A DNA stretch of 64,000 nt from Lysobacter sp. Root76 (GTDB taxonomy: Bacteria; Pseudomonadota; Gammaproteobacteria; Xanthomonadales; Xanthomonadaceae), in the NCBI RefSeq assembly GCF_001428685.1, contig NZ_LMIK01000005.1, positions 664,504 through 728,503 of the forward strand, given 5' to 3'. The position numbers and the translations under genes were made by a program. Below, piece by piece: positions 42,883 to 51,541 of this stretch (its first letter is position 1; every line of letters begins with the position of its first letter). The notes below the pieces were generated by a model, which saw only the letters and a list, made by a program, of their open reading frames with translations, made no database searches and was not told where the DNA came from.

Positions 42883-43560
42883 ATGTCCAGCGCTACCTAC
42901 CAGGGCAATACCGCACCGCTGATGTCCCGCGTCGACGGCGTGGGGCAGTGGCTCGCTCCGCTCGGCCTGCGCGTTCTGCTGGCCTGGGAATTCTTCGAGG
43001 CCGGTCGCGAGAAGCTGCAAGGCAGCAACTGGTTCGCCGATCTGGGCGATAAGTTTCCGCTGCCGTTCTCGCTGCTCGGCGCCGACCTCAACTGGACCAT
43101 GGCGACCTGGACGGAACTCGCCGGCGCGGTCGCATTGCTGCTCGGCCTGGGCACGCGCTACGTGGCCGCTGCGCTCTGGGTGCTGACCGTCGTGGCGATC
43201 TACGCGGTGCACTGGCCGTCCGAGTGGTCGAGCCTGTCGCAGCTGTGGCAGGGCTATGCGATCAGCAACGACGGTTTCGGCAATTACAAGCTGCCGCTGA
43301 TCTATCTGGCGATGCTGCTGCCGTTGATGCTGGGCGGTGCCGGTCGCTTCAGCCTCGATGGACTGATCTCGATGCGTCGCGCACCGGTCGCATCCGCTGC
43401 CGCCGATTCCACCGCCTGGGGTCTGGTGCTGTTCGCCATCGGCACGACCGTGTCGCTGCTGCTGCCCTGGGCCGGCGGCGCGCTGGCCATCGTCGGCGTC
43501 GCCTTGATGACCTGGCCGCGCCGCCGCGCGGCTGCACTGGGAACCTTCGCCAGCGCCTGA
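42883..43560 (+). CDS. hvfX: DoxX-family membrane protein of bufferin cluster (HvfX/BufD-like)
   Basis: 225 aa, at least four membrane helices ([72 protein letters not shown]). [15 protein letters not shown] is typical of the DoxX proteins that accompany HvfA/BufA precursors. Thought to help in metal or redox handling during RiPP maturation; biochemical role is not established. First gene of the cluster, 94 bp before the precursor gene. ATG has GGGAG upstream. Confidence 0.87.
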   Translation: MSSATYQGNTAPLMSRVDGVGQWLAPLGLRVLLAWEFFEAGREKLQGSNWFADLGDKFPLPFSLLGADLNWTMATWTELAGAVALLLGLGTRYVAAALWVLTVVAIYAVHWPSEWSSLSQLWQGYAISNDGFGNYKLPLIYLAMLLPLMLGGAGRFSLDGLISMRRAPVASAAADSTAWGLVLFAIGTTVSLLLPWAGGALAIVGVALMTWPRRRAAALGTFASA

Positions 43561-43654
43561 CGGTTGCTCGGTCGCCCATCGCCTCTCGTCTCGAATTTCG
43601 CCGCGAACGCGGTGCCCCCCGCACGACCTCGTGCTCCCCATCTGGAGAAAGACA

Positions 43655-44245
43655 ATGTCCCGTACCAACACCCGCAATACCGCCGGCATGCTCGGCGTCG
43701 CCCTGGCCGGCCTGGTCCTCAGCGGCTCCGCGTTCGCCATGCAGCCGCTGAGCCAGGGCTACCTGCTGTCCGCCAGTCACGCCGGTGCCGAAGGCAAGTG
43801 CGGCGAAGGCAAGTGCGGTGCCGGCAAGGCGACCAAGGCCGGCGCCGCGAAAGCCGCCGAGGGCAAGTGCGGCGAAGGCAAGTGCGGTGCCGGCAAGACG
43901 GCCAAGGCCGGCGCCGCGAAGTCCGCCGAGGGCAAATGCGGCGAAGGTAAGTGCGGTGCCGGCAAGACGGCCAAGACCGGCGGCGCCAAGACCGCCGAAG
44001 GCAAGTGCGGCGAAGGCCAATGCGGCGATGCCCGCTTCGGCAAGACCGATACCGACAAGGACGGTCTGGTCTCCCGCGCCGAGTACGTCGCCGTGGTGCC
44101 GGACGGATCCGCCGGCTTCGCCCGCAAGGACGCCAACCACGACGGCTTCATCAGCGAGCAGGAGGCCTACGACTACATCAAGGCCCGCTTCAAGGCCAAC
44201 GGCAAGCCGATGCCGTCGGGCCTGTTCGCCGACATCGTCGAATAA
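43655..44245 (+). CDS. hvfA: Bufferin/HvfA-type RiPP precursor fused to EF-hand pair
   Basis: 196 aa from the ATG at 43655 (GGAG 9 bp upstream). Signal peptide to about Ala28 ([14 protein letters not shown]). Residues 46-124: four repeats of 23 aa based on [13 protein letters not shown] plus an Ala/Lys/Thr spacer (the last truncated), with eight cysteines in EGKCG or EGQCG motifs. In HvfA/bufferins such cysteines are converted by the DUF692 enzyme to thiooxazole or oxazolone/thioamide groups that bind copper. Residues 132-143 ([12 protein letters not shown]) and 159-170 ([12 protein letters not shown]) are two canonical 12-residue EF-hand loops, which is unusual for this family. Exported to the periplasm. 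Confidence 0.88.
   Translation: MSRTNTRNTAGMLGVALAGLVLSGSAFAMQPLSQGYLLSASHAGAEGKCGEGKCGAGKATKAGAAKAAEGKCGEGKCGAGKTAKAGAAKSAEGKCGEGKCGAGKTAKTGGAKTAEGKCGEGQCGDARFGKTDTDKDGLVSRAEYVAVVPDGSAGFARKDANHDGFISEQEAYDYIKARFKANGKPMPSGLFADIVE
43790..44038 (+). repeat. 69-bp tandem repeat encoding the Cys-motif array
   Basis: Three full in-frame 69-bp units start at 43790, 43859 and 43928; a fourth truncated one starts at 43997. Each encodes two EGKCG motifs. The units differ at several bases. This gives a means for the number of metal-binding motifs to change by recombination. Confidence 0.9.
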
Positions 44246-44306
44246 ACCTGCGCCGTTCCGCGCCCCGACGGCTCACGTCGGGGCGCTCTTTCCGAGGACC
44301 TGGGCC

Positions 44307-45167
44307 ATGCGCACCATCGATTCCCCCACCGCCGCCGGGCTGGGTCTGCGCCGCGGACTGCTGCCGCAGTTGCTGGCGATGTCCGGCGACGCGGTCGACT
44401 TCCTGGAGGTCGCGCCGGACAACTGGATCGGCGTAGGCGGCCAGTTCGGCGAGGCGCTCGCGCAGTTGTCGGCGCGCTTTCCGATCAGCGCCCACGGCCT
44501 GTCCCTGTCCCTGGGCGGAACCGAACCGCTGGATGAGGAGCTGCTCGCGCGAACCCGCGAATTCAACGATCGCCACGAGGTCTTCCTGTACAGCGAGCAC
44601 CTGAGCTACACCTCCGACGACGGGCAGCTGTACGACCTGATGCCGATTCCCTTCACCGACGAGGCGATACGCCACGTCGCCGGGCGCATCCGCCAGGTGC
44701 AGGACGTGCTGGGTAGGCGCATCGCGGTGGAGAACGTCTCCTACTACGCCGCTCCCTACCAGGCGCTGGCCGAGATCGACTTCATCGACGCCGTGCTGGC
44801 CGAGGCCGACACCGACCTGCTGCTGGACGTCAACAATCTCTACGTCAACTCGATCAACCACGGCTACGACCCGGAGCAGTTCCTCGCCCGCCTTCCTGCC
44901 GATCGCATCGCCTCGTACCACATCGCCGGCCACTACGACGAAGACATCGACCTGAAGGTCGACACCCATGGCGCGCCGGTGAAGTCCGACGTGTGGTCGT
45001 TGCTGGCCAGCGCTTACCGGCGTTTCGGCGTGCGTCCGACCCTGCTGGAACGCGATTTCAATTTCCCGCCGTTGCGCGAACTGCTGGACGAGACCGATCG
45101 CATCCGCGCGATGCAGATCGGCCGGCCGGCGCGCGACCGACCGCTGGAGCAGGCCCATGCGGCATGA
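44307..45167 (+). CDS. hvfB: DUF692 multinuclear-iron (MNIO) RiPP maturase
   Basis: 286 aa TIM-barrel protein of the MbnB/HvfB/BufB family. Conserved metal-ligand stretches: [62 protein letters not shown] and [13 protein letters not shown] enzymes use two or three irons and oxygen to modify cysteine side chains of the precursor. The 61-bp gap to hvfA and 11-bp overlap with hvfC support an operon. Confidence 0.93.
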   Translation: MRTIDSPTAAGLGLRRGLLPQLLAMSGDAVDFLEVAPDNWIGVGGQFGEALAQLSARFPISAHGLSLSLGGTEPLDEELLARTREFNDRHEVFLYSEHLSYTSDDGQLYDLMPIPFTDEAIRHVAGRIRQVQDVLGRRIAVENVSYYAAPYQALAEIDFIDAVLAEADTDLLLDVNNLYVNSINHGYDPEQFLARLPADRIASYHIAGHYDEDIDLKVDTHGAPVKSDVWSLLASAYRRFGVRPTLLERDFNFPPLRELLDETDRIRAMQIGRPARDRPLEQAHAA

Positions 45168-45909
45168 CACCCTGCGCGACCAGCAATTCGCCCTGGCGAG
45201 CCATCTGCGCGACCCCGACGGGAATGCGCCGCCGCCCGGCATCGAAGCACGGCGCCTGCGCGTGTACCGCGAGCTGTTCTTCAACAATATCCGCAGTCTG
45301 CTCGCCAGTGGCTTCCCGGTGATCCATGAAACCCTGGGCGATGCGCGTTGGACCTCGCTGGTTCGCGCGTTCTATGCCACGCACCGCAGCCGCACGCCGC
45401 TGTTCACGCGGATCGCCGCCGAGTTCGTCGCTTTCCTCGAAAGGGCGGCCGAGCTGCCGCCGTGGTTGCCGGAACTGGTGCACTACGAATGGGTGGAGCA
45501 GGCGCTGTTCGTCAGCGACGCATCGCCGCCGCCGCACGATCCGCACGGCGACCTGATCGACGGCACGCCTGTGCTTTCGCCGCTCGCGCTGCCCCTGGCC
45601 TACCGTTGGCCGGTCACCGACATCGGTCCCGACTACACGCCGGACGCGCCGCCGACCGAGCCGACCACGCTGCTGGTGCATCGCGATGCCGGCCATCAGG
45701 TGCGTTTCACCCGCATCGCACCGCTGGTCTATCGGCTGTTGAGTTCGCTGCAGGAACAGCCGATGACCGGCCGCGAGCACCTGGCTGCGCTGGCGATGGA
45801 GGCGGGCGCCGATCCGCGGGAACTGCACACCCAGGGTCTGGCGCTGCTGCAACAGCTGCGGACGCAGGGCGTGATCCTCGGCACGCTGACCGCAGGTGAG
45901 CCGGCATGA
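45157..45909 (+). CDS. hvfC: DUF2063 RiPP maturation partner
   Basis: 250 aa. N-terminal DUF2063 domain (about 5-95; [33 protein letters not shown]), annotated as a putative DNA-binding fold but acting as the MNIO partner that recruits the precursor. C-terminal domain (about 125-245) is a mixed alpha/beta region seen in longer HvfC/MbnC-like proteins. Overlaps hvfB by 11 bp and the ferric-reductase-like gene by 4 bp. Confidence 0.9.
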   Translation: MRHDTLRDQQFALASHLRDPDGNAPPPGIEARRLRVYRELFFNNIRSLLASGFPVIHETLGDARWTSLVRAFYATHRSRTPLFTRIAAEFVAFLERAAELPPWLPELVHYEWVEQALFVSDASPPPHDPHGDLIDGTPVLSPLALPLAYRWPVTDIGPDYTPDAPPTEPTTLLVHRDAGHQVRFTRIAPLVYRLLSSLQEQPMTGREHLAALAMEAGADPRELHTQGLALLQQLRTQGVILGTLTAGEPA

Positions 45910-46571
45910 ACGCCCTGTCCTCGAAGCTGGCCGGCTGGCGGCTGTTCTGTGCCTTGGGCGCCTGCATCCTGCTGATGTCCGGGCTGCTGCTGGCGGTCGG
46001 CCCCGATCCGGTGGAGGCCACGCGCACGGTCATCCGGGCGACGGCACGGACCTCGTTCGTCCTGTTCCTGGCCGCGTTCGTGGCTTCGTCGCTGGCCGCG
46101 CTGGTGCCGAATGCGTTCACCCGCGCGCTGATGCGCGAGCGCCGCTACCTGGGCTTGTCGTTCGCGTTCTCGCACCTGGTGCATATGGCCGCGATCGTCG
46201 GCTACGGCGTGCTCGATCCGAAGTTCTGGCCCAGCCGCGGTGCCCTGACCAATACGCCGGGCACGATCGGCTATGTGTTCATCGCGCTGCTGGCGGTCAC
46301 TTCGTTCCATGCCGTTTCCAGGCATATGAGCGCAGCCACGTGGAAGCGCCTGCACACCGTCGGCATCTGGGTCATCGCCGCGATCTTCGGCCTGTCGTTC
46401 TTCAAGCGCATTCCCAGCATGGGCGTGGCGTACGCCATCCCGTTCTCGATCCTCTGCGCCGCGGTCGCCGTCCGTCTGGTCGGCAAATGGGCCCAGGCCA
46501 ACAAGCGCAAGCAAGCGCAAATCCGCAACAGCCAAGCCAACACCCATCCCCAACACGCATTGGAGCCCTGA
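45906..46571 (+). CDS. Ferric-reductase-like membrane protein
   Basis: 221 aa, about six helices (LFCALGACILLMSGLLLAVG, FVLFLAAFVASSLAALVPN, LGLSFAFSHLVHMAAIVGYG, IGYVFIALLAVTSFHAVSRH, LHTVGIWVIAAIFGLSFFK). Histidines at the ends of helices (SHLVHM, FHAVSRH, RLHTV) are placed as b-type haem ligands, as in the ferric-reductase-like/MsrQ/NOX membrane domain. No FAD or NADPH domain. Start overlaps hvfC (ATGA), so it is part of the bufferin operon; may supply electrons across the membrane for metal or sulphur redox chemistry (inference). Confidence 0.8.
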   Translation: MNALSSKLAGWRLFCALGACILLMSGLLLAVGPDPVEATRTVIRATARTSFVLFLAAFVASSLAALVPNAFTRALMRERRYLGLSFAFSHLVHMAAIVGYGVLDPKFWPSRGALTNTPGTIGYVFIALLAVTSFHAVSRHMSAATWKRLHTVGIWVIAAIFGLSFFKRIPSMGVAYAIPFSILCAAVAVRLVGKWAQANKRKQAQIRNSQANTHPQHALEP

Positions 46572-46573
46572 CC

Positions 46574-46996
46574 ATGAGCAGTCCCCTCGAAACCGTCATC
46601 TACACCGCACACACCCATGTCACCGGCGGCCGCAGCGGCGCCGGCCGTTCCAGCGACGGCGCAGTCGACGTCAAGCTGAGTACGCCCGGTTCGGGCAAGC
46701 CCGGCACCAATCCGGAGCAGCTGTTCGGCATCGGCTACTCGGCCTGCTTCATCGGCGCGCTGCAGCTCGCCGCCGCCGCGAAGAAACTGCGATTGCCGGA
46801 CGAGGCCTCCGTCGATGCCGAGGTCACGCTGGGCAAGACCGGCGCCGGCGACTACCAGCTGGCGGTGAAACTGAACATCGATCTTCCCGGCGTCGACGAC
46901 AGCCTGAAGCGCGAATTGATCGAAGCCGCCCACCAGACCTGCCCGTACTCGCGCATGACGCGCGGACACGTGGACGTGCAACTGGCGATCGCCTGA
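46574..46996 (+). CDS. ohr: Organic hydroperoxide resistance protein (Ohr/OsmC)
   Basis: 140 aa, full length for Ohr. Catalytic cysteines in GYSACFIGALQL and TCPYSRMTRG, with the Ohr-type N-terminus IYTAHTHVTGGRSG. Reduces lipid and organic peroxides with thiol help (usually lipoyl). It begins 2 bp after the ferric-reductase-like stop, so is in the same transcript. Placement in a bufferin operon links copper handling to peroxide defence. Confidence 0.93.
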   Translation: MSSPLETVIYTAHTHVTGGRSGAGRSSDGAVDVKLSTPGSGKPGTNPEQLFGIGYSACFIGALQLAAAAKKLRLPDEASVDAEVTLGKTGAGDYQLAVKLNIDLPGVDDSLKRELIEAAHQTCPYSRMTRGHVDVQLAIA

Positions 46997-47006
46997 GGAT
47001 ATCGAC

Positions 47007-47804
47007 ATGCTGCGTACCGTTCTGTTTTCCGCGGCGATCGCGGCCGCAGGCTTCGCGTCGGCGGTCGAAGCCGCCGCATCGACCGCGCCGGCCGCGGACC
47101 CGCCCACCGTCGTGCTGGTGCATGGCGCGTTCGCCGACGCGGCCAGCTGGAACCAGGTCGCGCACATACTCCAGCGTAAGGGCGTGCGCACCGTGGCCGT
47201 GGATATCCCGCTGACCTCGTTGGCCGACGATGTCGCCGCCACGCGCCGCGCCATCGATGCTGCGCCGGGCAAGGTCGTGCTGGTCGGCCACTCCTGGGGC
47301 GGCACGGTGATCACCCAGGCCGGCGGCGACGACAAGGTCGGCGCGCTGGTCTACGTCGCGGCGTTCGCGCCCGACCTGGGCCAGAACACCGCGGACCAGG
47401 GCAAGGGCTTCCCGGCTCCGCCCGGCCTGTCCCGGTTGCAGGAACGCGACGGCTCGCTGTGGTTGAGCGAGACTGGCGCACGCGAAGACTTCGCCCAGGA
47501 TCTGAGCGGCAAGCAAGCGCAACGGATCTTCGCGAATCAGCGCCCGATCCGCGCCAGCGCATTCGTCGAGCCGGTGACGACGGCGGCTTGGCACGCCAAG
47601 CCGAGCTGGTACCTGGTCTCGCGCAAGGACCGGATGATCGCGCCGCAGTTGCAGACGGCCACCGCACGGCGCATCGGCGCCACGCTGGAATCGATCGGCA
47701 GCAGCCACGCCTCCCCGCTGTCCGAGCCCGCGCAGGTCGCGGACACCATCCTGCAGGCCGCAGGCGTGAAACAGGCCGAGCCCGATCCGCTCGCTGGAGG
47801 TTGA
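47007..47804 (+). CDS. Secreted alpha/beta hydrolase
   Basis: 265 aa with a signal peptide (LRTVLFSAAIAAAGFASA). Triad: Ser in VVLVGHSWGGTV, Asp in LVSRKDRMIAP and His in SIGSSHASPLSEP. N-terminal VVLVHGAFADAASWNQVA is the oxyanion region of the EstC/methylesterase-like group. Could cleave an ester in the periplasm; unknown substrate. GAGG before the ATG; same strand and tight spacing (10 bp) to ohr. Confidence 0.9.
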   Translation: MLRTVLFSAAIAAAGFASAVEAAASTAPAADPPTVVLVHGAFADAASWNQVAHILQRKGVRTVAVDIPLTSLADDVAATRRAIDAAPGKVVLVGHSWGGTVITQAGGDDKVGALVYVAAFAPDLGQNTADQGKGFPAPPGLSRLQERDGSLWLSETGAREDFAQDLSGKQAQRIFANQRPIRASAFVEPVTTAAWHAKPSWYLVSRKDRMIAPQLQTATARRIGATLESIGSSHASPLSEPAQVADTILQAAGVKQAEPDPLAGG

Positions 47805-47807
47805 ACC

Positions 47808-48317
47808 ATGTGGAAGTCGATCATTGCCGCGTTGTCCCTGGTCGCCATCGGCTGCGCACCCGGCGCCCAAGCCGAAGTGGCGCAGCCCGCGCCCGAGTTC
47901 GTCGGCATCGAGCAATGGCACAACAGTCCGCCGCTGAGCTTGGCGGGGCTGAAGGGCAAGGTCGTGCTGGTGGAGTTCTGGACCTACTCCTGCATCAACT
48001 GCATCCACGTCATGCCCTACGTGAAGCAGTGGCATCAGACCTACCAGGACCAAGGCCTGGTCGTGGTCGGCGTGCACACCCCCGAATACCCGGAGGAGGG
48101 CAGCGCCGCCAATGTCCGGGCCGCCATCCAGCGCTTCGGCATCGGCTATCCGGTCGCGCAGGACAACGGCTACAAGACCTGGAACGCCTACGGCAATCGC
48201 TTCTGGCCGGCGGTGTACCTGATCGATCGCGACGGCAGGGTGGTCTACCGCCACTACGGCGAGGGCGCCTACGACGCCACCGAAGCCCGCATCCGCCAAT
48301 TGCTGGCCAAACCCTGA
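47808..48317 (+). CDS. Secreted thioredoxin-like (TlpA/DipZ-type) protein
   Basis: 169 aa. N-terminal export signal (IIAALSLVAIGCAPGAQA; an alternative reading is a weak lipobox AIGC). Redoxin/thioredoxin fold with active site YSCINCIHVMPYV at residues 62-65 (CxxC) and the later cis-proline FWPAVYLI. It resembles the C-terminal domain of DipZ/TlpA proteins, acting in periplasmic thiol-disulphide exchange. GGAGG lies upstream. It may keep precursor or Ohr cysteines in the right redox state (inference). Confidence 0.9.
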   Translation: MWKSIIAALSLVAIGCAPGAQAEVAQPAPEFVGIEQWHNSPPLSLAGLKGKVVLVEFWTYSCINCIHVMPYVKQWHQTYQDQGLVVVGVHTPEYPEEGSAANVRAAIQRFGIGYPVAQDNGYKTWNAYGNRFWPAVYLIDRDGRVVYRHYGEGAYDATEARIRQLLAKP

Positions 48318-48392
48318 CCGCGTCATCGCAGGGACGCGATGGCACAATCGCGGACAGGCCAGCACCGCATCCGGAGCGCCGACGAGGGCCCC

Positions 48393-49133
48393 ATGGAACA
48401 CGTAGATCACATCCTGGTCGTCGACGACGACCGCGAGATCCGGCAGATGGTCGCGGATTACCTGCAGAAGAACGGCCTGCGCGCCACCGCCGTGGCCGAC
48501 GGCCGGGAAATGCGCGCCGTGCTCGACACCCATGCCGTGGACTTGATCGTGCTGGACCTGATGATGCCGGGCGAGGATGGCCTGACCCTGGCCCGCAATC
48601 TGCGTGCGGGCAAGCACCGTGCGGTGCCGGTGGTGATGCTGACCGCGCGCGACGACCAGACCGACCGCATCATCGGCCTGGAAATGGGCGCCGACGACTA
48701 CGTCACCAAGCCCTTCGCCGCCCGCGAACTGCTGGCGCGCATCAAGGCGGTGATCCGCCGCGCGCGCATGCTGCCGCCCAATCTGCAGGTCACCGAAGCC
48801 AGCCGCGTGCTGGCGTTCGGACGTTGGCGCCTGGACACGACCGCACGCCACCTGCTCGATCCCGACGGCACCGCGGTGGCTCTCAGCGGCGCCGAGTTCC
48901 GCCTGCTGCGCACCCTGCTGGACCATCCCAACCGCGTGCTCAGCCGCGATCAGCTGCTCAGCCTGACCCAGGGCCGCGACGCCGAACCCTTCGATCGCTC
49001 CATCGATCTGCTGATCAGCCGGTTGCGGCAACGCCTGCAGGACGACGCCCGCGAGCAGAGCTACATCAAGACCGTGCGCAGCGAAGGCTATGTCTTCAGC
49101 ATGCCGGTGACCCTGGTCGGCGAGCACGAATGA
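48393..49133 (+). CDS. OmpR-family response regulator
   Basis: 246 aa from the ATG at 48393. Receiver domain (HILVVDDDREIRQMVADYL) with phosphoacceptor Asp55 in IVLDLMMPGEDG, Thr in MLTARDD and Lys in VTKPF. C-terminal winged helix (about 140-240) ends YIKTVRSEGYVFS. Pairs with the histidine kinase gene that overlaps it by 4 bp. Possible target: direct repeat at 42748 before the bufferin cluster. Confidence 0.95.
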   Translation: MEHVDHILVVDDDREIRQMVADYLQKNGLRATAVADGREMRAVLDTHAVDLIVLDLMMPGEDGLTLARNLRAGKHRAVPVVMLTARDDQTDRIIGLEMGADDYVTKPFAARELLARIKAVIRRARMLPPNLQVTEASRVLAFGRWRLDTTARHLLDPDGTAVALSGAEFRLLRTLLDHPNRVLSRDQLLSLTQGRDAEPFDRSIDLLISRLRQRLQDDAREQSYIKTVRSEGYVFSMPVTLVGEHE

Positions 49134-50488
49134 ACGCGCCGCGTCCCCGAGGCGAATCGCGCTGGCTGCCGAAGTCGATCGCCTCGCGCCTGTACCTGAT
49201 CCTGTTCAGCGGCCTGTTGCTGGCGCACGGGCTGTCGTTCGGCTTGCTGTTCTACGAGCGCTACGAGTCCGCGACCTCGATGCTGATGAGCAATCTCGAA
49301 CAGGACGTGGTCGTGGCGGTGAACCTGCTCGACCATCTCCCGGCGCAAGAGCGCGCGCACTGGCTGCCGATGCTGCGGCGGCGGACCTTCCACTACCTGC
49401 TGGGGCCCGGCGAAACCGGCGGGCCGCTGGTCAGCGACACCTCGCGCGACATGGCCGGCATGATCGCGTCGGCGCTGGGACCGAAGCACCCGATCATCGC
49501 CAATGTCGTGTCCACCGATCCCGAACGTTTCCAGGTGCACCTGCGCCTGAGCGACGGCAGCCCGATGACCATCGAGGTACAGCCCTCGGTGATGCCGCTG
49601 GCGCGGTGGCTGCCTTACGTGCTGGTCACGCAACTCGGCCTGCTGCTGCTGTGCACCTGGGCCGTGGTGCGGCTGGCGACCCGGCCGCTGCAACGCCTGG
49701 CCGAAGCCGCCGATACCCTGCGCCCGTCCGGCGACGGCGAGCGTCTGCGCGAAGGCGGCCCCACCGAAGTCGCCCACGCCGTGGCGGCGTTCAACGCCAT
49801 GCAGGACCGCATCGCCCAGTACACACAGGAGCGCGTGCAGATCCTCGCTGCGATCTCGCACGACCTGCAGACGCCGATCACGCGCATGCAACTGCGCGCC
49901 GAGGCCATGGCCGAGTCGCCCGAGCGCGACAAGATGGCCGAGGACCTGGGCCAGATGCAGCACCTGGTGCGCGAGGGCATCGCCTACGCGCGCAGTGCGC
50001 ACGCGGCGTCCGAGCCGCCGCTGCGTATCGATCTGGCCGCCTTCCTCGACAGCCTGGTCTACGACTATCTCGACACCGGCAAGCAGGTCGCCTTCAGCGG
50101 CCGCTACGACGGCGCGATGACCACGCGCCCGCATGCGCTGCGTCGCGTGCTGGCGAACCTGCTGGACAACGCCATCAAGTACGCCGGCGCGGCCGAACTG
50201 GAAGTCGGCGACGACGGCCAGGGCGGCGCACGAATCAGCGTGCGCGACCGCGGCCCCGGCATTCCGGAAGAAGAACTCGGTCAAGTGTTCCAGCCCTTCT
50301 ACCGACTGGAAGCCTCGCGCAACCGCGACACCGGCGGCACCGGCCTGGGCCTGGCGATCGCGCAACAGCTCGCCGACTCCATCGGCGCCGCCCTGACCCT
50401 GCGCAATCGCGAGGGCGGCGGCCTGGAAGCGATAGTGGAACTGCGGTCGCTCGCGGCCCAGACGGACGCTGCCGCACCCGGCCGCTAA
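49130..50488 (+). CDS. Sensor histidine kinase
   Basis: 452 aa. Two membrane helices (about 19-41 and 161-183) flank a periplasmic sensor of about 120 residues; HAMP (about 180-235), HisKA with His244 in AAISHDLQTPITR and HATPase with N box LLDNAIKY, G1 RDRGPGIPEE and G2 GGTGLGLAI. The periplasmic part has no obvious His/Met metal-site cluster, so the stimulus is unclear. Translationally coupled to the response regulator. Confidence 0.95.
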   Translation: MNAPRPRGESRWLPKSIASRLYLILFSGLLLAHGLSFGLLFYERYESATSMLMSNLEQDVVVAVNLLDHLPAQERAHWLPMLRRRTFHYLLGPGETGGPLVSDTSRDMAGMIASALGPKHPIIANVVSTDPERFQVHLRLSDGSPMTIEVQPSVMPLARWLPYVLVTQLGLLLLCTWAVVRLATRPLQRLAEAADTLRPSGDGERLREGGPTEVAHAVAAFNAMQDRIAQYTQERVQILAAISHDLQTPITRMQLRAEAMAESPERDKMAEDLGQMQHLVREGIAYARSAHAASEPPLRIDLAAFLDSLVYDYLDTGKQVAFSGRYDGAMTTRPHALRRVLANLLDNAIKYAGAAELEVGDDGQGGARISVRDRGPGIPEEELGQVFQPFYRLEASRNRDTGGTGLGLAIAQQLADSIGAALTLRNREGGGLEAIVELRSLAAQTDAAAPGR

Positions 50489-50520
50489 CGACCGATCGAG
50501 TGATCGACTGATCGGCAGGC

Positions 50521-50640
50521 TCATGCCCGCGCAGCGCGCCAACCCAGCTGAAATCCGATGGTGGTGTGAAACAGACGGTTCAAGTGAAAGTGCGAACCGC
50601 CGGTCTCGTCCGCCAATTCCTCGATCGTCAGCTCCCGATG
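50521..50640 (-). pseudogene. Remnant of an AraC-type HTH
   Basis: About 39 codons encode LTIEELADETGGSHFHLNRL followed by FHTTIGF, a clear first helix-turn-helix of an AraC regulator, then run out to a stop; no second HTH or upstream regulatory domain is present. A decayed relic between the histidine kinase and the metallo-hydrolase operon. Confidence 0.5.
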
Positions 50641-50686
50641 CAGTGCTCCTGCATATGGCAGCTGATGAAGTTGACCGGGGATTCGC

Positions 50687-51541
50687 TCACCGCCCCCAAT
50701 CCACCCAGCCCCCGGGCGCGATCGGCTGCAACTGGATCGAAGTCCCTTGCACCAGTCCGCGTAAGCGCCCGATCGGATCCTCGACTTCCACGTACTCCTC
50801 CATTCCCGAAATCCCATAGTGGATCGGCACCAGCACGCGCGCGCCCAGAATGGTCGCGGCGGCCACGGCCTGCTCCGGCGTCAGCACGCCAGGCTGGCCG
50901 CTGACCGGCTTGCGCCATCCGAAGCGTGCGCCGTTGACCGGCAGGAAGGCCGCGTCGAACGGTCCGAACTGGCGGCCGATGCGCCACCAATGCCCGTGCC
51001 AGAGCGTGTCGCCGCCATGGAAGATGCGCCGGCCGCCGGCCGACACCACCCAGGACACCTGCGGATCGCCATAGCCGTCCGAGGCCGGCACCGGGGTCGC
51101 GGTGAAATCGCCGATCAGCTGCGGTTCCCACAGCTCGCTCGGTCTGGCCCGAACGCCCGCAGGCACGGGCAATGGATTGATCCCGGCGAGATGGGCGAGG
51201 GTGCCGCCCTTGGCGAGCGCTGCGGCCACGGCTTTGGCATCGAAGTGGTCGGGATGCGCATGGGTGATCAGTACCGCCGCGTCGCCGATCGCATCGTCGA
51301 CGGGGATCAGCGCGTCCTTCAGCGCCGGTCCCCATGCTTCCGGATCGGTCAGCGGGTCGATGAACAGGGTCGCGTTCGGCAACTGTAGGCGTATGCCCGC
51401 CCACGCCAGTCGCTGGATGCGTAGCCCCTGCGTAGCGGCGGCGAACGCGCGGCCGCCCGGCAACAGCGCCGCGGCGGCCATGCCGACGCTACCCGACAGG
51501 AAGGCTCTGCGCCCGATGCGGAATTCCCGCTTGCCGTTCAT
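50687..51541 (-). CDS. Tat-exported metallo-beta-lactamase-fold hydrolase (UlaG-like)
   Basis: 284 aa. Twin-arginine signal (GRRAFLSGSVGMAAAALLPG) predicts export by the Tat route as a folded, metal-loaded protein. Metal motif ITHAHPDHFDAK (HxHxDH), later His in HGGDTLW and VPIHYG. UlaG/YcbL-like subgroup. Its start overlaps the stop of the next MBL gene by 4 bp. Confidence 0.88.
   Translation of the reverse strand: MNGKREFRIGRRAFLSGSVGMAAAALLPGGRAFAAATQGLRIQRLAWAGIRLQLPNATLFIDPLTDPEAWGPALKDALIPVDDAIGDAAVLITHAHPDHFDAKAVAAALAKGGTLAHLAGINPLPVPAGVRARPSELWEPQLIGDFTATPVPASDGYGDPQVSWVVSAGGRRIFHGGDTLWHGHWWRIGRQFGPFDAAFLPVNGARFGWRKPVSGQPGVLTPEQAVAAATILGARVLVPIHYGISGMEEYVEVEDPIGRLRGLVQGTSIQLQPIAPGGWVDWGR

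Noticed and set aside
43785..44306. Pro/Arg/Ala/Ser-rich frame leading into hvfB
   Set aside because: It is a shifted reading of the hvfA repeats; hvfB homologues start near 44307.
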